A DNA stretch of 64,000 nucleotides from Flammula alnicola (taxonomy: Eukaryota; Basidiomycota; Agaricomycetes; Agaricales; Strophariaceae): the NCBI GenBank assembly GCA_015499995.1, contig JADNRV010000075.1:124001-188000 (forward strand), given 5' to 3'. The notes beneath the pieces are model-generated. The model was given only the letters and a program-made list of their open reading frames with translations, had not been told where the DNA came from and did not search any database. This document shows positions 1-10,561 of the stretch, piece after piece (position 1 is the stretch's first letter; every line of letters starts with the position of its first letter). The translations under genes were made by a program, and so were the position numbers.

Positions 1-749
1 CTTTTTGTACTTTGTTTTCCCCATGATCTCCTATGCTCTTTCTCTCTGCTGTTTGACTGCCCAAGATTGCACGCTTCGCCACCATACCATGCTCCATCCG
101 CCCACCACATGGCACTTCATCGCCAACTGTTGTGATATTACATTTCATGCACAGAAGTAGAAACATGTAGATGAGACTCATGCCTGGACAGAGAGGCCGT
201 GAGTAAGAAAATTGCTGCTGGAATTTGGGGGCAAATGCGCTGCTCATGTAAAATTCGCAAGGAAGCCGCGTAGTAAGGGAAGGAAGGGTAACATTTTCTC
301 CCTCTACATAAATCTCCTCACTGAGAACGTGTGGTGGACGCAGCCACGTTTGGTGTTGGAATTTGCATGGGATTTGGATTCGTAGCGGGCAGGTAGGAGG
401 AGGATTGGGAGAAATATCTTTGACCAGCGTGAGTCGAAATGGCACTAAATGACGCTACGGAACTTTACCGGGATGCCGGCCCTGAGGCCTGACACATCGA
501 TGCCGAAATTAGTTTATTAGTACTGTAAGTACCTCGAGATCGGATTATTAAAATGTTCTTTGTAGTACGACACTGTAAAGTTGGTCAACAACAAAATAAA
601 TAGACTTATTATTCAGGAAACTTGGTATCCAAAAGGCGCATTGGTGGGCAGGGAGGGAACACCTGCAAGAAAATCCACAACGACCCATTAAATAAAGGAC
701 GAGATTATGTATAAAAGTCCTGGAGAAAGGTATCCAAAGGGTAAAATCT
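1..749. other. Left-edge intergenic stretch
   Basis: No gene was recognised. The short open frames here have no conserved motif. The stretch ends at the stop codon of the minus-strand guanylyltransferase gene. Confidence 0.4.
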
Positions 750-2095
750 TTATAGGAGCTGCTTCCATCCAGCATCCCGTGCTCTCTTGACCAGATATTT
801 GACTTCTTGAGATCGAGCTCTAGTAGTAACGAGCAGTGTGTCAGGCATATCGACGATTATGAGATCATCGACTCCAAGACCCTGGTACAATGATACCACC
901 CGCCACCTGTTCCGTGAGGACTGATAGAAATGGTCAATATCCACAACGGTTCATGAATGCTTGAGACAACATACCAAGATGAGAGTCTCCAAGGATTCGA
1001 GGCTGATTAGCCTCTGCAGGCAATAGGTCCACGAGAGAAGAGAAATCGCCAACATCATCCCACCCTATTAATGGTCAAACGTTAAATTCTCGGGGCGGGA
1101 TTGAAGAAGTCTCACCGAATGTGGCGGGAACCACAGCGACTCTTCCCTCAGCGGCAGCGAGTTCCGCTACAGCATTATCAATTGGTATTTTCTCCAGAGT
1201 TGGCCAGACCTCGCTCAAGAGGGCGTCGTGGAGGGCTTTGTCATCCCAAGCAGCGGCGATTTTCAACAAACCGCTGGCCAAGGCAGGCTTATACTCCTTC
1301 AAGAGATCGAGCAATACTGTTGCTTTCGTGATGTACATTCCGGCATTCCAACGATATGCATCGGTGCCAATATATTGAGCGGCAGTTCTCGCGTCGGGCT
1401 TTTCCTTGAAACTTGACACGAGTCGGGCATTTGGTGCCTCTTTCATGCCAAGTTTCTCCCCAAGACGGATGTAACCGAATCCAGTGGAAGGATGGGATGG
1501 TGCAGTACCAATAGTGACGAGGTAATCCTTTCGTGCTACTTCAACAGCTTCAGCAACGGCAGAAAGGAACGCGTAATCACCAGAAATCATGTGGTCGGCT
1601 GCGAAGGATCCAATAACAGCGTCGGGATCGCGCAACGCGAGAACAGCAGCAGCGAGGCCGATTGCAGCCATAGAATCTTTGGGGCCAGGCTCGCAGAAGA
1701 GATTGTGAGGGAGAAGGTCTGGAAGCTGATCACGGATACTCTTTACATGCCCCGGACCTGCCACAACAGTGGTTCTAGCAGCCGAGGTCAGAGGAATGAG
1801 ACAGTCCCAAGTTGCTTGGATCAGGGAACGGCCTTTTAGGGTAAGGTCGAGGAGAAATTTAGGGTGCCCTTCTCGCGACAGGGGCCAAAAACGCGTTCCT
1901 GCACCAGCCTGAGAGGGTTTCTCTTGACTTGTGGTTATATTTGGGTGGGAGATAAGATATCTGTACAGTGTAGAGTGTCGGCAGAGGGTACATGCACTAA
2001 GATAGTCTAAGTAGAGAATATCCAATAGAAAATCTGACACATACCTCGTAGGAAGTCATCATCTTTGGCTCCTTTGAATGCTGCTCATTCGCCAT
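750..2095 (-). CDS. Bacterial-type mannose-1-phosphate guanylyltransferase
   Basis: Predicted to make GDP-mannose from mannose-1-phosphate and GTP in the cytosol. The start is ATG at 2095 (MANEQHSKEPKMM) and the stop is TAA at 750-752. The large central exon (about 1080-1913) begins with the nucleotidyltransferase signature GAGTRFWPLSREGHPKF. It continues with SFAADH, TGFGYI, SFKEKPD, WNAGMYI and PIDNAVAE, in the order seen in ManC-type enzymes. A following exon gives GWDDVGDF, and the last exon gives GVDDLIIVDMPDTLLV. At least three introns are needed. The short hydrophobic strand expected just before GAGTR is not resolved, so the first intron (about 1913-2041) may hide a micro-exon. The enzyme resembles bacterial, perhaps actinobacterial, ManC rather than the eukaryotic PSA1/GMPPB type, which suggests old horizontal transfer; this is inference. 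No premature stop was seen. Confidence 0.85.
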
Positions 2096-2876
2096 AGATT
2101 CAGTTGCAGCTCGTTTATTGCGGTGCGGGGAGAAGTCCTGACATGCGGGCGTTAACTGGCGCGGGTCATTTCAAGTAGCATGCATCAGATTTGTACGGCT
2201 GGAATAGCTGAAGGCTGATATTAGTACTCAAGCGCAATATATTAAGAAGGTCTTGAAGAGACTTACAAAGTGAACACATTCGCGAGGGATAAAGGCGGGC
2301 AAACGGGTGTACAAGTAAGGTCCAAATTGGATCCGAAAGACGAGGAAGTGAAGGTGGCAAAGGGATTTGACGCGATCCAAGATATCCAGAACGAGGAGGC
2401 GAGGCAATGCCAGTTATACTCACAATTCTGCCAGTCCGAGCGCAGAGAGAGACGTGTACATAGTATACTGCAGATAGTAGCACATACAGTCAATACAATA
2501 GATCTAGAATCAGAGGAGAGCGTGACATCGGCCAGTGTGACAGGCAAGTCACCTATGTCAAGACAGGTTATGACTTGCCGGTAACCTCTGTATGACTTAA
2601 CAGGACAACCGACGGCCCGACTTGACAGTTGATTGTCCGCCGTGTGGAACGACGCTGGGAAATCCCTTTGACGAACACATGTTCGTTGGTGCAGATTACT
2701 ATCCTGAACGTCCTCTCTGGATCCTTTGACCGTTAGGGCCATAGTTCCGCCGTTGAACTGGGTGGCTGGCCTGGTCCAGCATTTGGCGTGGTGCTTACGT
2801 TGACTTTTCATGATTTATTTCAGAGCATGTATGTCCCCGTCCCGTCTACACAGTGACAGAACGATTCGCCATGGCA
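2096..2876. other. Intergenic stretch
   Basis: A minus-strand open frame at 2263-2811 (182 codons) has no recognisable domain, no plausible intron structure and no paralogue in the window. I see no supported gene here. Confidence 0.35.
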
Positions 2877-3160
2877 ACCATGCTTGACATGGTTTGAAGT
2901 TGAACAATGTTCATATTACATATTCGTGTATCTTTTCTAAATTATTTAAGGTAAATGTGACTTCAGTGTACTTATAGGAGAGGAATTTTAAAAAATAAAA
3001 AAACTTGTCCCAATTAGATAGGTTCGGCACAAGCATACAAGGATTAAATAATTGTCGCAACTGCGTGCAGTCGATTATCGAAAAGGCCACGTGTGGCTGG
3101 CCATGCTCGAGTCTCTGATCGTGTTGAATGACGGAAGTTACAGTCATTATGACTTTAGCG
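2877..3160. repeat. Dispersed repeat copy 1 (F-box 3' flank)
   Basis: This stretch matches 9773-10090 in the same orientation. Both share the blocks GTCCCAATTAGATAGGTTCG, GGTAAATRTGACTT, ATGCTCGAGT and GTTGAAYGA in the same order, with small insertions. In copy 2 the repeat lies directly beside the F-box tail relic, so the ancestral unit was probably an F-box gene plus its 3' flank. In copy 1 about 1.45 kb of unrelated DNA separates it from the F-box stop codon. Confidence 0.7.
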
Positions 3161-3164
3161 GTGA

Positions 3165-4610
3165 GAGACCCGCTACGCGCTCAGCGACCTAAACAACACA
3201 CACAACTGCGGAGCGAGATCCTAACTAGGTCGAGCGATGCTCTACTAGCTTCAGAAATATGTAGTGTGCTGTACTCCACAGTGTTTGTTTTATTTAGCTA
3301 GCTGACTTGTAGACAGCGCCTCGCGGTTCGTTTAAAGTGGGTATGAGGGATTATTCAAATACACGTTTTATCTTCGTTTCAAGCTTCGTTTTATCACAAG
3401 GATGAACGGTTTTATTGATTTTAAGGTTTTATGTTTTTAGAAAAGCTCTCTAAGACGCTACTAGCTCGACTTTCGAAGCACTAGCTGCTCTGGAGGCTCG
3501 GAACTCATCTGAAACTAAGGCCGCACTGTGCGCTACCTTCTGAACGATCTGCTAGCCCACTTGGACTCTGTTTCTGACTTTCTCTAGGCACTCTTCCGGC
3601 CTCTAAGCACTCTTCTGGCTTCTAAATTCTTGGACCTTGTCCTCAAGAACTTCTCTTTAACACTAAGCCTTCTTCTGGCTTTCAAACGAACTCTATTGAA
3701 GTCAAACTGATCCTTTATTCATCCTCTTTCTTACTAGACACTGTGTCTTAGCTCGAAATAAAACTGGGAAGAGATTGCTTAAGGTAACTAGCTACAGAAG
3801 TACATCTTTTATACTACAGCTATGTGTGGTTCTGGTATGCGAATAAAATAGAGTAAAACATTCTTATCTCGTGTAAATAATGCCTGCAGGCAATGGGTAT
3901 AGGGTTGGGTATTCCAGGTGACCAGATAGAGGTCAAGGGATTTGGAAATTCATCCCATTTTAGCGCGCTAGGACGCTCCTGACTTCCGCGTACCATGCGC
4001 ATCATGCGTGCATCTCGGCTAGCGGTGCCGCTTTATTCCGGATCTGCGGCCATCATTGATGCCGGTTCCATCTTTCCTTTCTCGTCCTATTACCACTTTT
4101 GGTACTTCCGCGGGTAGAGGGTGGAGCGTGCGTCTAACTAACGCGTCCGCGTCCCGTGCGTTTCTCAGTAAGTCACAAGATACGCTCGCAAGTAGTCGAC
4201 GCATTCGCGTCTAACTTTCCCTAGCTGTGTCTCGCGCTCCTAGTTGTAGTATTTTGTAGCTAGCTATTCAGCAATACACTGATTGGACTGAATTCGCCGC
4301 GCACTAAGTCCAAAGCGTCCAGAAGTCTTTTTAATTTATTCCCCATGGTGCGTTTATGCCTCGCTAGTCGTTTGTGACTTATGCGTTCTATGTTTCACTG
4401 TTTTCTAACTTTTAACTGTCTCCCGGATTATCATACGGACTCAGCTAGCTCTGAACCGCGTCTGATTGCCATTGTCACAGGTTATATGACAGCTAGTAGT
4501 CGCATAGCTAGGCCTTAGACTACTAACTTGGGTGCGTTATAGTCTCTCTGTCTCGGTTATATTCCATAGGTAAAAGATGATATATTGCAAAATTCGTGCG
4601 TGGCCGGTTT
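3165..4610. mobile_element. Probable degenerate insertion separating F-box gene and its 3' flank
   Basis: This DNA is absent from the duplicate locus at 10090-10101, where the F-box tail and the 3' repeat are adjacent. It holds no convincing open frame. It contains degenerate 20-bp repeats such as AAGCACTCTTCTGGCTTCTA between about 3590 and 3690, and a stretch near 4260-4280 (TATTCAGCAATACACTG) of the kind found near LTR ends. No clear terminal repeats or target-site duplication were found, so the element class is open. Confidence 0.4.
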
Positions 4611-4637
4611 GTGGCCCTATCAGCGGTTGTCGAAGGT

Positions 4638-7600
4638 TCAAAGACCAGACTCATCCGATTCTTGGTGAAGATCTCCCAGCTGCGGTTCTGGGTGAAGATC
4701 TCCCTCCAGTTCTTCATCTCGAGGAGGCCATAAGCGATATAGAGAAGGTATACGACTTTGATCGAGAGCGTAAACCAGTTCGTCGTCCTTCACTTTTGTT
4801 ATTCCATGGCTAGCGAGTTGTGATGTCAAAAATAAAATCGAGAGTCAGCAATAGCTTAAATACATACTTCTGTTTTAAATGCTTCCAGAAGTTCGAGAAA
4901 GGCCCGACCTCGGATTGGCAATGTGGGCACATAAACATGTCATCGTGGTCAATGTCTTTATGCAACCGACGGGCCTGCTCCTCTTTCATGCGTACCCTGA
5001 CCTTCATAGCCTCCTCTCCATCGAGGACCTTGAGTACCATTGCTTTCCCTTGTCGGTCATGTGAGATTTGGTGGCGTCTCTAGAAGGAAAATGAGCATAT
5101 CTCACAGCACGAGAACATAACAAGAAATTTAAAAGACATACCACTGCTGCCCACGTCATGGTCGCCCGACCCTCATCAATATGATTACAGGAAAGGCATT
5201 CAATAATAGGATCAGCCTCGTCCATTTCGCGGGCAGTCGTCACTTTTGGATCGAAGCCGCACATCTTAACGATTTCTATGAATGCCTTTAAGTCCTCTGG
5301 GTCGAATTTGATATGGCCACAAGCGTTCCATGATACTTCCCCCAGGACAACTCCGAAAGCCTGTTTATATGGATCATCGTCCCAGTGGTAATGGCTCAGT
5401 GGTCGCACACCAATGTATCATTGCGCGCTCATGCCTTATTGCTACAGAATAGCAGCACGTGCATTGGAAGAATGTTGTTGCGAGTGGGGACCGGCAACCT
5501 GTGCAACTTTTGCGTGACAGTAAAAAGTGGCCACTACCGAAAAAGGTAAACCATGCTAACTTGCCCTTTTTGGATGCCAAAAACACGTTTTTGCGACCTC
5601 TCTATGCTGGCTTCTAGCCACAACGGAGAGAAAAAGTGAACAAGCCATTTTTTTTAATTTACAATTTAAATGAGATTCTTGGGTACGGATTTTTTTAAAA
5701 TTGTGTAGTTTCCAAGATCCGTGCTATGTATGAAGGATATTGAAAGGTTGGACTCAAGAAATAAAAATCTGTTCCCAAGAATTTATTTAAACTATCAAAG
5801 CGAGCATTTTTCCTCATACAAACTAGTCTGTATCTATTGAGGTCGTGAAGATATGCGGCAAGGCCATTTCGAGAGTGGTGGATCGGAGTTTGAAATAGCA
5901 GAGCATTGCAGGTCCCCATTGCGAGATCGAACACCGTATTTGGCTCAAACACATGGTCCGCACCGCAGGCATTGGTAATAAGATCGAGCAGTTTCCTTTC
6001 AATATCCTTTCGCCATAGAAGGGCAATGTCGGGAAAGGGGACGAGAAGCGCAGCTGGGTAGCTCTTTGAATAATCCACCAACGATGGATTCCCTTCCGTG
6101 ATGCGGTATAATTCGCCGAGAGTAGGGTACACCGAGTTCATGGGCATGCTTATTGAGCCGTTCTTGTGGATTTCATGGAGGATATTCTTATGGCTTTCCA
6201 AAAACTCGCTGTGCTCTTCTAACAGGCGCTGTGACTTGGTGCCTTTCATGAATTGATTGAGGAAATTTCCGAAATCGGAGAGAACTTTGACAGTTGCTTT
6301 AGTCGACCTTTCAAGCGGAAGCGAACTCGAAGTTTACCTAATTCTGTGACGTCGTCCTCACAGAAACGCTCAAAAGAAGATTCATATGTGAGGTAATAAT
6401 CCATTGGAGACAATTTGTAGAGTTCTTCTTCCTATCCAAGCTTCTTGACATATTCCGCGAGCCTAAGATCTCAGCAAGGGTTGTCGGAATTTTCAAGGAA
6501 AAAGACAGCTCACATAGCTTTGCGTTCAGCAACCAATAACTCTTTTCCATGTCCATGTGCCCCTTGAACCCCCTTAGACCATGACTCACACTCACGAGCG
6601 TGCTATACCTGAATTATTCAGAAAAAGCTACTGCGATGAAGATCAAACATACCTTTTCTATTGCATATCGTTCTTCAAGCTTGCGGTTCATCCATTCATG
6701 CTTGGCATTAGGGTCTTGAATATTCTCATACTCGTCTTTCCAAAGTTGATCTATGTTTTCCAGCGTATACATAGACAGTATCATGAGTGCGAGGACCTTG
6801 AATAGAGATCAATGAAACATATTGTCTTAAACTGGTCGGATTTTACTTGCCTGATTTGCAGGATACCATTGTGCGGGTGATTATTAGGCATGGAGCCCAG
6901 CGCGCCAGTAAGGATGGATATCCAAAAGCAGTAGCGTCCAACCAATGAGTATGATGCTCGACTTGCATAAAACTATGATCAACGCTTGTCAGTCTCAGAC
7001 ATTACACAATGTCGAAAGGAGTCTTACTGCACGTCTAGGCATTTATTGCAACACCTGACTCTAGCAGACCACGCTACATGGACAACAGAAAGGTTCCGTT
7101 GGCAAAACTGGTCAATGCAGTCAATGATAGGGCTAGCATCACAACGAGAAATGCAGGAAAAGAACCAACAGAGCAACTTCGTCCGAAAGCTAAATTTGCA
7201 TATTGGGGTTCAGTCAAGTCATCTGGACAGTCGGGCATCCCTTCAATATTCGAGCGAGCGAGCTTCCAAATAGATATCGCGGAACGACTCATAAGTATGG
7301 CATGCAGAGCCTTCGTCGTTCTTGCCATATGCAGTAGATCAACGGGGTCTATCCGGCCAAATATCTTCATTCATGGGTGGTAGACGGTCAATAAGCATGC
7401 AAGATATGATGGTCATGACCAACCGTACCTCGAACAACAAGTCGAGAGGAATCTCGACCAGTTGCTTGAGCATCCCACGTTTTCCTCGAACCCTCTTCCA
7501 TTGTGGAGGAGCACCTTCTTTATTGTCTCTGTGTTCACCAGTCTTGCGTTTCTTTGCGCATGGCTTCTCAGTGAGCTCTGGTTTATCTTTGGGTGTGCTG

Positions 7601-7686
7601 TCGTGTACTTCATCTTCTGAAACTTCCGCGGTCTCTTCTAATGGATTCACACCCGATTTCTTGGTTTGGGTCATGCGTCTTTGCAT
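4638..7686 (-). pseudogene. F-box/CxxC protein gene, apparently interrupted
   Basis: This is a member of a large Agaricomycete F-box family, whose proteins would act as SCF ubiquitin-ligase substrate adaptors. Exon 1 (start 7686) is charged and ends in PLDLLFE. It splices at GTACGG to an exon giving IFGRIDPVDLLHMARTTK, which completes the F-box. Next come MPDCPDDLTEPQYANLAFG and a zinc-type pattern CSFC...VRCCNKC across an intron. Further exons give QLWKDEYENIQDPNAKHEWM, HARECESWSKG and, near the C-terminus, MFMCPHCQSEVGPF. The last exon runs to a TGA at 4638 and contains YRLWPPRDEELEG and a small repeat, GDLHPEPQL/GDLHQES. Two lesions are seen. An in-frame TAG lies at 6434-6432 in KKLG(stop)EEEL, where the family normally has Trp. 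A frame change follows around 6300-6345, unless an unusually short 41-bp intron bridges it. Confidence 0.8.
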
Positions 7687-7869
7687 TGTTCGATGTGTCT
7701 TGAATCTTAATTACTTTGCTCGCAGAAATCTTCAATGCCCTTCGAGTTGTTGGATACTTACTCCAGCAGAATCTGTAACCCAGTTCTATCCTTTCGATAA
7801 CAAAATGAGGAGGTTGACGGAGGGCGACTGAGTCGGAACGAGGAACTTGAAGTAGTCACTGCGTTTGTG

Positions 7870-8110
7870 GCCAAAGATAGAAGCCATCTATTTAGCCATC
7901 TATTAGGTATATTTCGAGACGAATAGAGGCCACCCATTTTTGAAATATATTACCCTCTATTTTGCCGTTTATGCGTACAAATTTGGGGCCTAAATAGTGG
8001 CCTCCATAGGTCAATGATAGGACTTATAGAGGCCTACTATATATCGCCAATGAAGACTTCTATTCCATAGCAATAGTGGGTACAATTATCCCACTATTTG
8101 TCACGGCAGC
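7870..8110. repeat. AT-rich repeat, left copy (weak)
   Basis: Contains the word GGCCTAAATAGTGGCC followed by TCCATAGG. This matches GGCCTAATAGTGGCC in the 9190-9420 stretch in direct orientation. Both stretches are AT-rich and full of TCTATT and GGTAC words. They could be the ends of one decayed element of about 1.5 kb, but the alignment is patchy. Confidence 0.25.
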
Positions 8111-8176
8111 CATTCCCACAGCTTTCGGATATTTCAGATGTACGAAATGAAATCACATTTATAACTGGTAATATAC

Positions 8177-8805
8177 TCAAGTAGCTACATTTACTCCCTG
8201 AAGCACTATATGATTGGTGGCAGGGGCAATACCTCTATATAGTCCACCAGCAAACCAGAAATCTATCAGAAATCAGTCTGAATATCAATATGGGAAATGC
8301 ATATGACATACCAAGATGATGTGTCATTGTCTGTCTTGTAGAACGCATCCTTTTACGTGCTTGATGGGAGCGGAAGAGGATATGCATTGCAAAGAGAGGA
8401 AGGCAGGCTAAAAAAGAGAACATGGCATCAGAAGGCAGTTGCTGTGGAAATCTGGAAAACAGCGAGGCTTACCTTGCTCAACACCCAGAGTAGTTGACAA
8501 TATTCTAGATGATGGTAAGTTACATAAAACGGCAGCGACGACTTACGATATGGCCGAACGAGGCGCAGACAGCAACACGATGAAGGAAAGGGGGATTGGC
8601 TCAACCCTCGCAAGGTAACTTGAATCGTGAAACGTCGAAGAGTTAATTTACAATCCGTGGACATACAGTGTAATCTACTCACCACAATCATCCAAGAATC
8701 AAGATGACAAGCTTGAATCCAAACCCGCATGACAGTGGGGGGGTCAAAAATGTGGCGACGTGCTGTGGATGGCCGACGACCTGTGTCTGATTGGGCTGGA
8801 TACAC
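8177..8805 (-). CDS. Hypothetical multi-exon gene, 5' end unresolved
   Basis: I do not recognise the protein. On the minus strand three exons join in one frame with canonical sites. One gives LARVEPIPLSFIVLLSAPRS (about 8545-8615). After GTAAGT..CTAG comes ILSTTLGVEQ. After GTAAGC..TTTTTTAG comes ACLPLFAMHILFRSHQARKR, then GTATGT..GATAG and FWFAGGLYRGIAP to a TGA at 8177. The upstream exon around 8690-8760 (MRVWIQACHLDSWMIV) could not be joined in frame. The gene sits between the two AT-rich repeat stretches, so it may be cargo or a relic. No catalytic motif was seen. Confidence 0.4.
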
Positions 8806-9189
8806 AGATGTTTAGAGTGTCAGAAGGGTACTTCATATGCAAAGAGTTGAACCAACACTCACCGTTTGGTTTCCCAAGTCACGTCCTGAGATGGCCTTCA
8901 GCATCGGAATAAGAGGCTGCAGGTGAGCGCCTCACTTGAATAGAATTCTAACCCTTTGCCTAGGCTTGTAGACGGCTGTGGGGCTAGCGCATTGAACGGG
9001 ATGGATGACAGTTGTAAAGTAAAGGGAGATGATGATAAGAAGAGAGAAGGAATGTGAGAAAATTTCGCACCTGGTGACTCGGAGTTTGAACGAACTTAGT
9101 CGTCTCAAACGCCTGAGGCGAGCATGTGGAATGGAAAAAATAGGCTCTCCTCTTGGTACTATTTTTTGTAAATGGTAGAAATAGTAGCA

Positions 9190-9420
9190 TACCTCTATCT
9201 GGCAGAAATAAGACTTGGCCTGTCGAGGGTACTATATTTACGATTTGTAAGCTATCGGCCTAATAGTGGCCACCTTTAGCTGGCACATTGACAGTTTGAT
9301 ATTATTCACCTAAAGAACCCCTCTATTTGTTACAATAGGTACGATTTTGCCATCTATGACTACAATACATGTCTTATTGTACCTATAGACACCCCCTTAT
9401 ATTTTGGGCAAAACGCAGTG
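9190..9420. repeat. AT-rich repeat, right copy (weak)
   Basis: Direct-orientation partner of 7870-8110, sharing GGCCTAATAGTGGCC and CCTCTATTTGT-like words. The evidence for one element bounded by both copies is weak because no target duplication was found. Confidence 0.25.
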
Positions 9421-9772
9421 AGTGTAGTTGGCGGTTAACCAACGTTTAACTTTGCCAAAACTAAGTAAATTGGATTACATAATGGTTCTATTTTTCCATC
9501 TCGGTCATGTTTAGGCTAGCATGTGTGATGTGACGCGTCGCGTTAGAGCGCGTCGAAAGTGCGCGTAGACCTCGGTAGTCCCAGAGCCCCGGAGACATGT
9601 ACCCTCGTACCGTAGCAAGAAAAAGGCATGATTTCTACTGGAGACTCCCGGAGTATCTATAGCACGGTAAGTATTTAGTTGCAACTGGCAACTTCCATAG
9701 TCTTGGACCTTGGTGCTAGTAGTACAGTACTATGTATGACAGCTTTTTATGTCGAGCCTACCCGCAAGCCTA

Positions 9773-10090
9773 CCGTGACATGCTTCAGATGGTTTGTAAA
9801 AGAAATTCTGACTGTAATTATTGCAAGGTAAATATGACTTTAATATGTAGGCGAGGATTTGTTTAAAACGCGGCCTAGTAAAAACAACTTGTCGGGACTC
9901 AGCGGTAAATTGGGATTGCAGCCGTCCCAATTAGATAGGTTCGGCACAGGCAAATAGGGATTAATTGTTGCAACGGCATGCAGTCCAATGTAGGACAAGG
10001 TACACATGGTAATGCTCGAGTTTGGCTCGAGTCTCTCTGATAATGTTGAACGAGTGACTGTCAGACGGAAGCAAGACGGAAACTGTTGAT
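9773..10090. repeat. Dispersed repeat copy 2 (F-box 3' flank)
   Basis: Diverged copy of 2877-3160. It carries an extra piece of about 40 bp before GTCCCAATTAGATAGGTTCG. It abuts the F-box tail relic at 10101, which fixes the ancestral order of the duplicated unit. Confidence 0.7.
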
Positions 10091-10100
10091 CGTCGAAAGT

Positions 10101-10187
10101 TCAACTTGAAGGTTCACCCTCCTCAGGCTCCAGGTCTTCATCTCGAGGAGGCCATAAGCGATATGGAGGAGATAGGTCATTCTGATC
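10101..10187 (-). pseudogene. F-box gene C-terminal relic
   Basis: The minus strand reads DQNDLSPPYRLWPPRDED followed by LEPEEGEPSS and a TGA at 10101. This is the same tail as the last exon of the F-box gene at 4638-7686 (PSLYRLWPPRDEELEG). No other exon of the gene is found upstream, where a MITE begins within 10 bp. It is a truncated duplicate. Confidence 0.75.
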
Positions 10188-10193
10188 GACATA

Positions 10194-10559
10194 ACACTTG
10201 TCGGGTGTTTGATAATCAGCCACCAATTTTGTTACATCAATTCACCCATAACTCAGCGAGACTTTATCTGTAATAGATAACAATTTGCTTGCCAGAAAGC
10301 TGTTAAAAAGATCGTCTTTTACATTTTTTTTCGCCTAAAAATTTTGATGTGAGGGTATTGCAAAAAGCGATTACACCACAGTACCTAGTGTTTGACGTAG
10401 TTGCAGGCATTTCTATTTCGACGCATCCTTTCATCGTTTTTTGTAAAATAAAGTGGATATTCGCATGAAGGTAAATTTTGTGCTAGTCTGCCAACTTGGG
10501 AGGCCATATGTGGAGTGAAAGTGGTAGAATTTGAACATTGTCAAACACCCGACGAGTGA
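10194..10559. mobile_element. MITE with ~20-bp TIRs, TA-flanked
   Basis: The left end ACACTTGTCGGGTGTTTGAT and the reverse complement of the right end TCACTCGTCGGGTGTTTGAC agree at 17 of 20 positions. A TA dinucleotide lies immediately outside both ends (10192-10193 and 10560-10561). The 366-bp interior has no coding potential. The TA target suggests a Tc1/mariner-type non-autonomous element, which is inference from the flank only. Confidence 0.7.
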
Positions 10560-10561
10560 TA

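Noticed and set aside
1075..1839. Several plus-strand open frames over the guanylyltransferase exon
   Set aside because: They are antisense shadows of the conserved minus-strand exon.
2263..2811. 182-codon minus-strand open frame
   Set aside because: No domain, no intron pattern and no paralogue; the composition resembles nearby non-coding DNA.
9714..9740. AGTACAGTACTATG-like word resembling the end of the 14174-14451 MITE
   Set aside because: Only about 14 bases match and no second end is present, which is insufficient for an element call.
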